A program made the translations under genes and the position numbers. The notes under the pieces are model-generated. The model did no database searches. It had not been told where the DNA came from and saw nothing but the letters and a program-made list of their open reading frames with translations. From JABDOU01 sp041567895 (GTDB lineage: Bacteria; Actinomycetota; Acidimicrobiia; Spongiisociales; SHLN01): 28,416 nt of DNA. Position 1 is the stretch's first letter, and each line of letters starts with the position of its first letter. The DNA lies in the NCBI GenBank assembly GCA_041567895.1, contig JBFGAX010000033.1:1-28416 (forward strand), written 5' to 3'. Of the stretch, positions 15,155 through 22,409 are shown piece after piece.

Positions 15155-16330
15155 ATGCGAACCCTGACACTCGATCAAGCACGTCGCATCGCGGTTGGAG
15201 CGCAGGGGCTGGACATTCCAAGGCCAGGCCGCGTCGATGTCCGCCACTTTCGCAAGATCATGAACCGGCTCAAAGTGGTGCAACTCGACTCCGTGAATGT
15301 CCTGGCCCGCGCTCACTACCTCCCCTTCTTTTCCCGGCTTGGCCCTTACGACCGGGACGCCCTCGATAGGTGGATCAATGGACCCGAGGTATTCGAATAC
15401 TGGGCCCATGTCGCGTCCATCCTTCCGGCTGATGAACTGCCACTCATGCGATTCCGGATGGAACGTGAGTTTCGCTCTGAGCGAGTAGCAAAACTCCGAC
15501 GTGAACATCCGGGATTCATCGACCAGGTTCTCGCCGAAGTCGCCGAACACGGACCCTTGACCGTGTCTGATCTGCAGGAACCAGGAGAGCGCACCGGCCC
15601 CTGGTGGGGACACGGTAAGGGCAAGATCGCCCTCGATCATCTCTATTCGACCGGAGCTCTCACGATCCGGGGTCGCACCCCCAACTTCGTCTCGATCTAC
15701 GACATCCCGAAGCGCGTGTTTGATCGGGATTTGCTGAATCAGCACGTCCCGGAGGTCGAAGCACATCGTCAACTGCTGGTCAAGGCGGTCCAGGCACACG
15801 GGGTTGGGACCCTGTCAGATCTGGCCGACTACTTCCGCCTCTCGAATCCCGAAGCCCGTCCTCGCATCGCAGAACTCGTCGCCGAGGGCACGTTGGAAGA
15901 AGTGCGGGTGGAAGGCTGGAACCAGGTCGCTTACATCGATCCCGCCGCTCGATTGCCGAGGAAGATCACAGGCCGGGCGTTGCTCGCTCCATTCGATCCG
16001 CTGATCTGGCATCGAGAACGCACCGAGCGACTCTTCGGCTTCCGCTATCGAATCGAAATCTACGTTCCAGAACCACAACGCCAGTACGGCTACTACGTCT
16101 ATCCGTTTCTGCTGAACGGCGAACTGGTCGCAAGGGTCGACCTCAAGGCTGATCGCAAGGCCGGAGTGCTGCGCGTCCTGGGATCGTTCGTCGAAGATGG
16201 CGTTGAGAATGGCGAGGTTGCCTCGCAGCTCTCCTTGGAACTTGAAACCATGGCACGGTGGCTTGGCCTCCCAGACATTGCCGTCTCTAAGAAGGGGAAC
16301 CTGTCAACCTCTCTTCGTTCGGAGTTCTGA
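15155..16330 (+). CDS. YcaQ/AlkX-family winged-helix DNA glycosylase
   Basis: 391 residues of the HTH_42 winged-helix family, close to the roughly 400 residues of E. coli YcaQ, a glycosylase that unhooks interstrand crosslinks and removes bulky alkylated bases. The catalytic motif Gln-x-Asp of the YcaQ subgroup is present as Q43-L44-D45 in VVQLDSVNVLARAHYLPFFSRLG. Other family stretches are FEYWAHVASILP, GPWWGHGKGKIALDHLYSTGAL, and the C-terminal LLAPFDPLIWHRERTERLFGFRYRIEIY. Activity is inferred from the motif. The start is ATG 15155, on family length and the -10 position; upstream in-frame ATGs lie inside the divergent DUF2461 gene. The stop is 4 nt from that of the convergent hydrolase. 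Confidence 0.9.
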   Translation: MRTLTLDQARRIAVGAQGLDIPRPGRVDVRHFRKIMNRLKVVQLDSVNVLARAHYLPFFSRLGPYDRDALDRWINGPEVFEYWAHVASILPADELPLMRFRMEREFRSERVAKLRREHPGFIDQVLAEVAEHGPLTVSDLQEPGERTGPWWGHGKGKIALDHLYSTGALTIRGRTPNFVSIYDIPKRVFDRDLLNQHVPEVEAHRQLLVKAVQAHGVGTLSDLADYFRLSNPEARPRIAELVAEGTLEEVRVEGWNQVAYIDPAARLPRKITGRALLAPFDPLIWHRERTERLFGFRYRIEIYVPEPQRQYGYYVYPFLLNGELVARVDLKADRKAGVLRVLGSFVEDGVENGEVASQLSLELETMARWLGLPDIAVSKKGNLSTSLRSEF

Positions 16331-16334
16331 AGCG

Positions 16335-17096
16335 TCAGCTGTTTGTTTCGATGAAAGCCAGCGCGCGTGTCCAGGCATCTGCTGACTCGTCCGCGAATTC
16401 CTCCGCCTTACGATCGAAGAACGAGTGAGGGGCGCCCGGATACGTGTGGAGTTCGTGCTCGATCTCGGCGTCGGCTAGCGCTTTGTCGAAGGCCGCGATG
16501 TCCTCGGGTGGGATCGAGGCGTCGTCGCCTCCGAAAAGTCCCAATACCGGACATTCGAAATGCTCTGCGAGATCGGCAGGGGCCGGGATGTCACCCCGGG
16601 CGGTGGTGGGTCTTCCGTAGAAACCGATAACGCCGGACAAGCCGTGCCCGGCGGCTGCCTGCAGCCACGAGCTGGAGCCTCCGAAGCAGAAGCCGATCGT
16701 GAAGATCGGCCGGTCAGCGTTTCCTTCGCCCTCTCGAAGGAAGGCAACCGCCGCTGCCACATCTTGTTTTAGTCCCATATGGGTTGTGCGCTCCACGTGT
16801 GGCCAGAAATCGAATTCGCCGTCGCGTGGATCCGTGCCGGCGGTTCTGCCGAAATAGTCGATGGCCACGCTGTCATAGCCGACCTCGGCGAAACGATCGG
16901 CCAACTCCTCATAGAAGGGGTAGAGGCCCCGCACGTCCGGCATGACGACTACTCCGAGACTCCCCGGCACTCCGGCACGGGCGGCGTACGCCATGAAGTC
17001 GGTGCCGTCTTCGGCGGTGAGAATCAACGACTCGCTCGAGAACGACGCTCCGGTGATCGGGGTTATCGGCGGTCTGGCGTCGTGGTCAAAACACAT
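16335..17096 (-). CDS. Dienelactone hydrolase family protein (second copy)
   Basis: 253-residue alpha/beta hydrolase of the classical DLH type. Triad: Cys137 in GFCFGG, Asp192 in FGGDDASIP, His224 in GAPHSFF; Asp54 in MPDVRG takes the place of the usual active-site Glu. It differs clearly from the hydrolase at 9958. I chose the ATG at 17096 because GGAGGA lies about 10 nt upstream; the ATG at 17120 would add 8 residues but has only a poorly spaced GGTGG. It follows the DUF2339 gene closely on the same strand and is probably co-transcribed. The substrate is unknown. Confidence 0.88.
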   Translation of the reverse strand: MCFDHDARPPITPITGASFSSESLILTAEDGTDFMAYAARAGVPGSLGVVVMPDVRGLYPFYEELADRFAEVGYDSVAIDYFGRTAGTDPRDGEFDFWPHVERTTHMGLKQDVAAAVAFLREGEGNADRPIFTIGFCFGGSSSWLQAAAGHGLSGVIGFYGRPTTARGDIPAPADLAEHFECPVLGLFGGDDASIPPEDIAAFDKALADAEIEHELHTYPGAPHSFFDRKAEEFADESADAWTRALAFIETNS

Positions 17097-17146
17097 GGGT
17101 TGATATTCCTCCGGGTTCATTCCACCACATCACAACCGATTTCGGG

Positions 17147-19168
17147 TCAAGCATCGATCCGGGGTCGCTCGTCTGCTTCGCTTGGCTGCGGGGCCAGGTG
17201 AGTCGGAAGCAGGTACGCAAGGCCAAGGAAGGCGAGGCCGATGCCGAAGAAGAGGGCGATCCTGATCAACGCTTCGGTGGATTCGAGGTCGTGGAGCATG
17301 AGCTTTGCGGCTGCAATGGCCAAGGTGGCCCAGCCGGCTTTCTGAACGATCGACTTCTCGAGCCGCACGCCCGCCGCCAGCGTCGCCAGCCCGATAGCGG
17401 TCCAGGCCGCCGTTATCGCCGCATCGTTCGCTCCCACCACGACCACGACCAGGGACATCAGGCCGACGTATGCCAGCCCTGCCTCTTGATCTGAGAACCG
17501 ACCGGGCAGCAGACGAGCGAATGCTGCGAGTGAGACGACTGCCAAACCTACAACGGGTACCCATTCCAATGCGTACGTCGTTGCATACTGGGCTCCGGCC
17601 ACTGATACCGTAGCCAGGACGATGACGACATGATTGACGAGCGTCGAGACGGAGAAGTTGCCAATGTCTGCGTGGGAGGCAAGACGTGTGACCCCCGCCA
17701 GGACGACCAGACCCAGCAACAAGGCCCACTCGTCGAGCGGTCCTACGAGATAAACCGCTGTCGTGAAATGGATGGCCGGAGCCAGCCAGGTTGCGGCCTG
17801 GTCTTTCAACGTCGATCGCCACACCAGCAGCATGAGCGCTGCCACGTCCGTGATGAGGCTCAATGTTTCGAACTCGCCCTCCCACGCCATGAGGCCGGCA
17901 CGAACGATGAGCGCAAGCATCGTGATTATGTAGAGGATGTGACTCTGCCAAATCATCGGCCTGTGATCCAGCCGTCGTCCGATCAACCAGAGAGCCGTCG
18001 CTTGCAACGGCACCGAGATCATCAGAACATCGCCGTCGAGGGCCAAGGTCGTTGCGATCGGGCCGAGCAGTGCCGCCACGGTCAGATGAGTGAATGAGAA
18101 TTGTCTGAATTCGAATCTGTGGAGGGCGATCGACGCGATCGCGAACGCGCCTGCGACGCCACCGATCACGGCAGACCACTGGTATCGAGATAGTTCGGCC
18201 GTTTGGGCGAGCAGAAGCGTGACGATCGGGGCAGCAAGTGCGAATCGATGGATGACGCCCTTGAGAAGCGGTTCCAGCCCGTCTTCGAGACGGTGCATGG
18301 GGGCCTTTACCAGCGTGCCCTTTTCTTCGAGGATTTCCCTGGCCAACGGCACGAGCCATAGGGCGATACCCACGATTGCGATGGAGATCACGACGGGAGC
18401 CGAATCAGATTCGTCGGCCGCCAGGGCCAGCATCCCCCATGTCACAGCGGCCGTGCTGACCAACAGGGTTCGCCAGCCTGTTGCGACGAACACGATCAGG
18501 GTGGAGATGGCGATCAGAGCTGCGAACGACGCCAGAAACTCGGGGTCTTCGGGGAATCGTTGGATGAGGAATGGTGTGCTGGCTCCTCCGAGCAGTCCAA
18601 GGACGGCGATCGGAGGGCTGTTGAGAAGGTACGAAGCCACGAGCGCTGCCAGGGCCACTGCCACCATTGCTGCGAACCCGACCTCGCCCGATGCCACACC
18701 CATGGGTATGGATCCGAAGGCCGTGAAGAAGCCGGCAACAAAGCTCGCACCCTGCAAGGTTTCGGCAAATACGGCCCGCGTGGAGCGGATACGCTGACCC
18801 CCGACGAACAATGCGACGGATACGGCACCGGCGGCGATGATGCGCATCGTCGGCGTGATCCATCCTCGCTCGATCGCGAGGCCTACCGCGAATGCGACCG
18901 CAAGCAAGACGAGGCCGATGCCGGCCCATTTGAGAATGGTTTCCGATGTCTGGACCGAAAGTGCCTTCTTGAACCTCTCAATCGCCTCCGGGGTTTGCTT
19001 CGGTGCAGAGGCAGCAGGTCGATGAACGGGTGAAGGTGCCGGCAATGGTGGTTGTGTTACAGAAGGGCGGCGAACCGGAGCTGCCGGTGATCCCTTGAGG
19101 CTCTGGACCTCGTCTTCGAGGACAGCGACCCGGACCCGGAGTTCCTTGAGTTCATGTTCGAGATCCAT
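17147..19168 (-). CDS. DUF2339 multi-pass membrane protein
   Basis: 673 residues. A short coiled coil (ELKELRVRVAVLEDEVQSLKG, about 6-26) and a proline-rich linker (to about 65) precede more than twenty hydrophobic helices that fill the rest of the protein, ending in a short charged tail. The opening motif SVQTSETILKWAGIGLVLLAVAFAVGLAIERGW and the repeated strings of small residues are typical of DUF2339, a poorly understood family of large bacterial membrane proteins. The ATG at 19168 starts the coiled coil; no SD is visible, but GACACT lies 6 nt upstream. It shares a transcript unit with the downstream hydrolase by spacing. No function can be assigned. Confidence 0.87.
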   Translation of the reverse strand: MDLEHELKELRVRVAVLEDEVQSLKGSPAAPVRRPSVTQPPLPAPSPVHRPAASAPKQTPEAIERFKKALSVQTSETILKWAGIGLVLLAVAFAVGLAIERGWITPTMRIIAAGAVSVALFVGGQRIRSTRAVFAETLQGASFVAGFFTAFGSIPMGVASGEVGFAAMVAVALAALVASYLLNSPPIAVLGLLGGASTPFLIQRFPEDPEFLASFAALIAISTLIVFVATGWRTLLVSTAAVTWGMLALAADESDSAPVVISIAIVGIALWLVPLAREILEEKGTLVKAPMHRLEDGLEPLLKGVIHRFALAAPIVTLLLAQTAELSRYQWSAVIGGVAGAFAIASIALHRFEFRQFSFTHLTVAALLGPIATTLALDGDVLMISVPLQATALWLIGRRLDHRPMIWQSHILYIITMLALIVRAGLMAWEGEFETLSLITDVAALMLLVWRSTLKDQAATWLAPAIHFTTAVYLVGPLDEWALLLGLVVLAGVTRLASHADIGNFSVSTLVNHVVIVLATVSVAGAQYATTYALEWVPVVGLAVVSLAAFARLLPGRFSDQEAGLAYVGLMSLVVVVVGANDAAITAAWTAIGLATLAAGVRLEKSIVQKAGWATLAIAAAKLMLHDLESTEALIRIALFFGIGLAFLGLAYLLPTHLAPQPSEADERPRIDA

Positions 19169-19240
19169 GGACTAAGTGTCGGCGCACGGACTGAATTTCG
19201 ATATGAGGGTTTTCCCTGATAACTGGAGGAGCTCGGAATA

Positions 19241-19948
19241 TCAGGCGATGGCGGCTTCTAGAGCTATTTCCACCATTTCGTTGAATGTGCGCTCTCGTTC
19301 CTCTGACGAGGTCGAAGCTCCGGTCACGATGTGATCAGAAACGGTGGCGATGGTGAGCCCTTTGGCTCCCAGTTCGGCGCACGCACCATAGAGGCCGGCT
19401 GCCTCCATTTCGACGGCGAGAATGTTCATTCTGGCCAGTATCTCAAACTGATCTGGTCGCGGGTGATAAAAGAGATCGGAGCTGAAGATGTTTCCGACGA
19501 AAACTTCGATGCCCATCGCCCTGGCAGCGTCGACAGCTGCGGTCGCTAGACCGAAATCCGCCGTGGCAGGAAAATCGTAACCGCCGAAGCGGTAGCGATT
19601 GACGTTGGAGTCCGTTCCTGCGCCGATCCCGATGATCACGTCCCGGATGTTGACGTCCTCCGAGATGCCTCCACAGCTTCCGACACGAATGAGGTTTTCT
19701 ACCCCGAAGTCGGTTATCAATTCCTTGTAGTAAATCGTCGCCGACGGGATTCCCATACCGCTACCCATCGCCGACATCGGCTCGCCTTTGTACGTTCCTG
19801 TGAAGGCGAACATATTGCGAACGTCGTTGACCTGCCGCACATCCTCGAAGAACGTTTCAGCGATATGTGCCGCCCGCAGCGGGTCGCCTGGGAGAAGGAC
19901 GGTTCTGGCGAAATCGCCTGGATCTGCGTTGATGTGTGGTGTTGCCAT
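19241..19948 (-). CDS. deoD: Purine nucleoside phosphorylase, hexameric DeoD type
   Basis: Cleaves purine (deoxy)nucleosides with phosphate to the base and (deoxy)ribose 1-phosphate in purine salvage. The 235 residues match the E. coli-type hexameric enzyme. Seen are His5 from the neighbouring subunit site, PGDPLRA with Arg25, Arg44, RVGSCGG (88-94) for phosphate, GSGMGIPSATIYYKEL, AVEMEAAGLY for the ribose, and VSDHIVTG with the catalytic Asp. I chose ATG 19948: the longer frame upstream has no family similarity, and TAGGAT lies 7 nt before this ATG. It stands alone, about 70 bp from the DUF2339 gene. Confidence 0.95.
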   Translation of the reverse strand: MATPHINADPGDFARTVLLPGDPLRAAHIAETFFEDVRQVNDVRNMFAFTGTYKGEPMSAMGSGMGIPSATIYYKELITDFGVENLIRVGSCGGISEDVNIRDVIIGIGAGTDSNVNRYRFGGYDFPATADFGLATAAVDAARAMGIEVFVGNIFSSDLFYHPRPDQFEILARMNILAVEMEAAGLYGACAELGAKGLTIATVSDHIVTGASTSSEERERTFNEMVEIALEAAIA

Positions 19949-19955
19949 TAGCCAG

Positions 19956-19961
19956 ATCCTA
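19956..19961 (-). promoter_or_regulatory. -10 box, leaderless deoD promoter
   Basis: TAGGAT on the minus strand, 7 nt before the deoD ATG. Its AGGA could also act as a weak SD. Confidence 0.42.
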
Positions 19962-20015
19962 AACCAGAAGCTGGAAGCAAGCATGCGCCCATGAACGGGC
20001 GAGATACGGGATTTG

Positions 20016-20369
20016 CTACTTCTTCTTTTGCTTTTTGACCTTCGGTGGCATGGCTCCAACATGCGACAGGGCTCTCTCGATCCACGGCCGTGCTCGCTCG
20101 GGGTTGGCCCGCCACTCCCGGGGAATCGAGACATATTCCTTCATAGGCCGACCGTCGGGTCCGAAGTCTCCGGCACCGGGCTGGCTGTGCAAGAGGGCTC
20201 GGTCGCCCTCGGGCAGCCGAACGCCCACGTCGGCGCCGAAGAGGCCCATGAACATGTTGCCGTTGACGAAAGCCGCCAGATTTCCGAACATCGGCTTGAT
20301 CTCTACGTCTGCGGGTACCAGGGATCGAAAAAACTCTTTGTCTTCTTCCGTTGGCTTATCGATCTTCAT
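20016..20369 (-). CDS. TfoX/Sxy N-terminal domain protein
   Basis: 117 residues containing the TfoX N-terminal domain: VEIKPMFGNLAAFVNGNMFMGLFGADVGVRLP (about 22-53) followed by YVSIPREW. It ends in a basic tail (PPKVKKQKKK). In gamma-proteobacteria TfoX/Sxy promotes competence with CRP, but stand-alone single-domain proteins are common elsewhere and usually have no known role. ATG 20369 has a strong AAGGGGGA site, and the gene overlaps the end of the upstream ferredoxin/CDGSH gene by 14 nt, so translation is probably coupled. Confidence 0.85.
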   Translation of the reverse strand: MKIDKPTEEDKEFFRSLVPADVEIKPMFGNLAAFVNGNMFMGLFGADVGVRLPEGDRALLHSQPGAGDFGPDGRPMKEYVSIPREWRANPERARPWIERALSHVGAMPPKVKKQKKK

Positions 20370-20859
20370 CGGTTCCCCCTTGCGGAGGTGCTACTTCGTC
20401 GGGCGAATCGGCCTGATCCCGGTCCGAAGTGATAACTCTCGGTTTGTCCCGGAATCCGGAACTCTTGTGAGACAGATCGCAGAAAGGTTGGTTCTGGCTA
20501 CGTCCGCATCGACATAAGGTCGCTCTCACGGTTTCGGTGAACACCTCGCCACGGTAATCCTTGATGACCATTGATCCCCTTATGGAAAGGGGGCCGTTTG
20601 GCCGGGGCACGATCTCCACCGGATCGGCCGGTTGTTCCTGCGGGCCACCATCGAGTCGTTCGTAGGACAGTGCCCCACTCGGACATTGTTCGATGGTTCC
20701 GGCGATCTCATTTGCTTCTGCGCCCTCGACCGTGATCCACGGGCGTTGTGAAGTGTCGAAAACCCCGGGCAACGACCTCAGACAGATGCCGGTGTGGATG
20801 CATCGAGCGGAGTCCCAATGGACTCGAATCGCCGCGGTTTCGTACGAACGTTTGGTCAT
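20356..20859 (-). CDS. Ferredoxin-like (divergent 4Fe-4S) plus CDGSH-type iron-sulfur protein
   Basis: 167 residues with two iron-sulfur modules. The N-terminal half (about 10-70) is the Fer4_19-type divergent mono-cluster domain, with Cys20 and Cys26 in RCIHTGICLRSLPGVF and Cys59 in QCPSGALSY. The C-terminal part holds a CDGSH-type site, CRCGRSQNQPFCDLSH (116-131): ligands Cys116, Cys118, Cys127 and His131 are all present, but the usual Gly-Ser is Leu-Ser. Likely a small electron carrier. The ATG at 20859 is supported by the start of the domain and by TACGAT 6 nt upstream. It is translationally coupled to the TfoX-like gene. Confidence 0.88.
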   Translation of the reverse strand: MTKRSYETAAIRVHWDSARCIHTGICLRSLPGVFDTSQRPWITVEGAEANEIAGTIEQCPSGALSYERLDGGPQEQPADPVEIVPRPNGPLSIRGSMVIKDYRGEVFTETVRATLCRCGRSQNQPFCDLSHKSSGFRDKPRVITSDRDQADSPDEVAPPQGGTDEDR

Positions 20860-20865
20860 GGATCG

Positions 20866-20871
20866 ATCGTA
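20866..20871 (-). promoter_or_regulatory. -10 box, leaderless promoter of ferredoxin/CDGSH gene
   Basis: TACGAT on the minus strand, 6 nt before the ATG at 20859, and only about 10 bp after the upstream gene's stop. Confidence 0.45.
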
Positions 20872-20881
20872 GCCGGGACTT

Positions 20882-21277
20882 TTAGCGGTCGGTACGGGTT
20901 GGCGGGCAAGATGCGAGGTGTTGCCGTACCGCCTGCAGGAGCAGCACCGAACGATCCTCGCCCATGTCGTCGACGATGGGAACCAGGTCCACCGGATCTC
21001 CAACAGCGAAGTCCGGACCGAATTGATCCGTCGTGAAGTCGACGATCTCGCCCGATGGCAGCTCTGTCCAGCAATGGAACTCGTCGAGTCCCCCACCGGC
21101 GATAACAGGGGCGATCATCACTTCACCACCGAAGTAGTGCTTCACAACCAGAGCGGAGACTGCGCATTGGCCGCGCGATGGATTGTCTGGTGTCCATTCG
21201 TGCGGATCGTCGGACGTTCTTGCACTCCAGCCCGCGCGCAAGGCAGCCTCGACTTCTTCGAGTGTCGGTGAGTTCAT
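20882..21277 (-). CDS. YunG-like conserved protein
   Basis: 131 residues. It resembles the YunG family: WSARTSDDPHEWTPDNPSRGQCAVSALVVKHYFGGEVM, then DEFHCWTELPSGEIVDFTTDQFG. The spaced Cys, His and Asp (GQCAVSAL, FHCW, DFTTDQF) recall a papain-like or transglutaminase-like active site (Cys in a helix, His in a strand, Asp); that reading is inference. The ATG at 21277 follows the SRPBCC stop by 13 nt with no clear SD, so translation may depend on the upstream gene. Function unknown. Confidence 0.78.
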   Translation of the reverse strand: MNSPTLEEVEAALRAGWSARTSDDPHEWTPDNPSRGQCAVSALVVKHYFGGEVMIAPVIAGGGLDEFHCWTELPSGEIVDFTTDQFGPDFAVGDPVDLVPIVDDMGEDRSVLLLQAVRQHLASCPPTRTDR

Positions 21278-21290
21278 GGTGCTCGACGCG

Positions 21291-21746
21291 TCAGTCGCCC
21301 CCGGCCGCTTTCGAGATATCGACGAGGTCTTGCTCGATCGCCTTGCGGGTGGCGCCCTCGAAGAATCGGCCGATCGTCGCGGACATGATCTTGGCAACCA
21401 TTCCTTCTGGCTCGGCGCCGAAAACGAACGTCAGCCTGCTTCCTCCGGAGTCAGATGGTTCGACCTTGAGGAGAGATCGATAGAACGCACCGTGCGAGCG
21501 GGCCTCCGTGACATAGGAACGACCGGGATCGACTTCTGTCACTTCCATCTCTTCGGTCGATGTCTTCCCAAACAGAGTGCGGGTTTCCCGCCACCTCGTA
21601 CCGACTCCGAAGTTCGACCCTCCGTCGAGACGTTCGACTTTCTCAATACCCGAAATGGTGTCAGCCGCCCCCTCGATGTCGGTGATCACCTTCCAAACCT
21701 GGGCGGGCGTGGCCGACGTCTCTCTCGTAGCAGTGAGTTCTTTCAT
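21291..21746 (-). CDS. SRPBCC (START-like) family protein
   Basis: 151 residues of the SRPBCC fold, which forms a deep hydrophobic ligand pocket. Family pattern: ATRETSATPAQVWKVITDIEGAADTISGIEKVERLD at the N-terminus, FGVGTRWRETRT in the middle strands, and a long C-terminal helix (MSATIGRFFEGATRKAIEQDLVDISKAA). The ligand is not indicated. ATG 21746 has GGAGG nearby. It is the first gene of a likely pair with the YunG-like gene. Confidence 0.87.
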   Translation of the reverse strand: MKELTATRETSATPAQVWKVITDIEGAADTISGIEKVERLDGGSNFGVGTRWRETRTLFGKTSTEEMEVTEVDPGRSYVTEARSHGAFYRSLLKVEPSDSGGSRLTFVFGAEPEGMVAKIMSATIGRFFEGATRKAIEQDLVDISKAAGGD

Positions 21747-21815
21747 ATCCCTCCAATCGACCCCAAGCGTACGCGACCGATCCCAGCATGGAGACGGTGG
21801 GCCCGGCAGTGCTCA

Positions 21816-21907
21816 GGTTCTTTGAGTTTTCGCTCCGCTCGAGTCTCAGAGGTGAATCGTGCTCGCTCGCTCAAAGAACCCTCGTCGAACCCGCCCGAGC
21901 GGAGGCG
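21816..21907. repeat. Interleaved inverted repeats downstream of tRNA-Lys
   Basis: GGTTCTTTGAG (21816-21826) pairs perfectly with CTCAAAGAACC (21870-21880). CGCTCCGCTCG (21831-21841) pairs with CGAGCGGAGGCG (21896-21907) with one bulged G. The arms alternate A-B-A'-B', so both cannot form as simple nested hairpins. The 245-bp gap between the SRPBCC gene and tRNA-Lys holds no gene that I can support. Confidence 0.6.
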
Positions 21908-21911
21908 AGGG
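21871..21911 (-). terminator. Possible terminator of tRNA-Lys
   Basis: On the minus strand, CCCTCG and CGAGGG (21906-21911 and 21879-21884) enclose an inner CCGC / GCGG stem and are followed by TTCTTT. This is a fair intrinsic terminator shape about 80 nt after the tRNA, though it uses bases also involved in the interleaved repeats. Confidence 0.35.
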
Positions 21912-21991
21912 CAAAAAGGTATCAGTGGGTTGATTCCCATCGAAGTGGTGAATTGCTCGGTGTTAGGCGCGTGCGACTATCTCTGATGGAG

Positions 21992-22064
21992 TGGGCCCGG
22001 TGGGAATCGAACCCACGACCTTCGGATTAAAAGTCCGCTGCTCTGCCGATTGAGCTACAGGCCC
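21992..22064 (-). tRNA. tRNA-Lys (TTT)
   Basis: A 73-nt cloverleaf on the minus strand. The acceptor is GGGCCTG / CGGGCCC (one T-G) with discriminator A. The D stem is GCTC / GAGC, the anticodon loop CTTTTAA (anticodon TTT), and the T arm GTGGG-TTCGATT-CCCAC. No encoded CCA. A tandem hairpin array begins about 40 bp upstream of its 5' end. Confidence 0.97.
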
Positions 22065-22104
22065 GGCGAAACGATAGCGCCAGTGGGGCGATCGCCGGTG
22101 GGCG

Positions 22105-22263
22105 GCAACCCTGCGGGTTGCTTGCGAGTTTGCTGCGCAACCTCGTGGCAAGGGTCGGTAACCCTGCGGGTTGCTTGCGAGTTTGCTGCGCAACCTCGTG
22201 GCAAGGGTCGGTAACCCTGCGGGTTGCTTGCGAGTTTGCTGCGCAAACTTGGCAAGGGTCGGT
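22105..22263 (-). repeat. 53-bp tandem repeat, three copies, same hairpin family as 1-291
   Basis: Copies start at 22107, 22160 and 22213 with an exact 53-bp period; the last is 51 bp and diverged near its end. Each has two hairpins on the minus strand with loop GCA: arms GCAACCC / GGGTTGC (copy 1 perfect; copies 2 and 3 have a wobble), and arms CGAGGTTGC / GCAAACTCG (one mismatch in copies 1 and 2, a G-T wobble variant in copy 3). Reverse-complemented, the unit aligns with the left-hand array over its whole length, including the CCACGAG and CTCGCAAG flanks. Confidence 0.92.
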
Positions 22264-22279
22264 TGTCGTGCTTGAGAAC

Positions 22280-22302
22280 CTGGAGTTGTAAAGCAACTCC
22301 AG
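22280..22302 (-). terminator. Hairpin downstream of the radical SAM gene
   Basis: CTGGAGTTG and CAACTCCAG form a perfect 9-bp stem with a 5-nt loop, 108 bp beyond the radical SAM stop. A clear T tract is missing, so it may be a weak terminator or simply a stabilising 3' hairpin. The rest of 22264-22409 shows nothing else. Confidence 0.4.
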
Positions 22303-22409
22303 TCACTACGTCGCGGACAATCTGACCTGAAAACGAATACCCTGATGCGACCTTCGAAGAGGTAGTTGAGTCGGCCCCCGCAGGTAGGTATCGAAACGTT
22401 GTGTGCCGA

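Noticed and set aside
17130..18359. 409-residue minus-strand ORF inside the DUF2339 gene
   Set aside because: Out-of-frame shadow with very high Arg content and no membrane pattern; the DUF2339 frame has the family features.
22105..22263. attC-type integron sites
   Set aside because: Hairpin sizes and tandem arrangement differ from attC sites, no integrase or gene cassettes are visible, and the units lack the conserved core sites.
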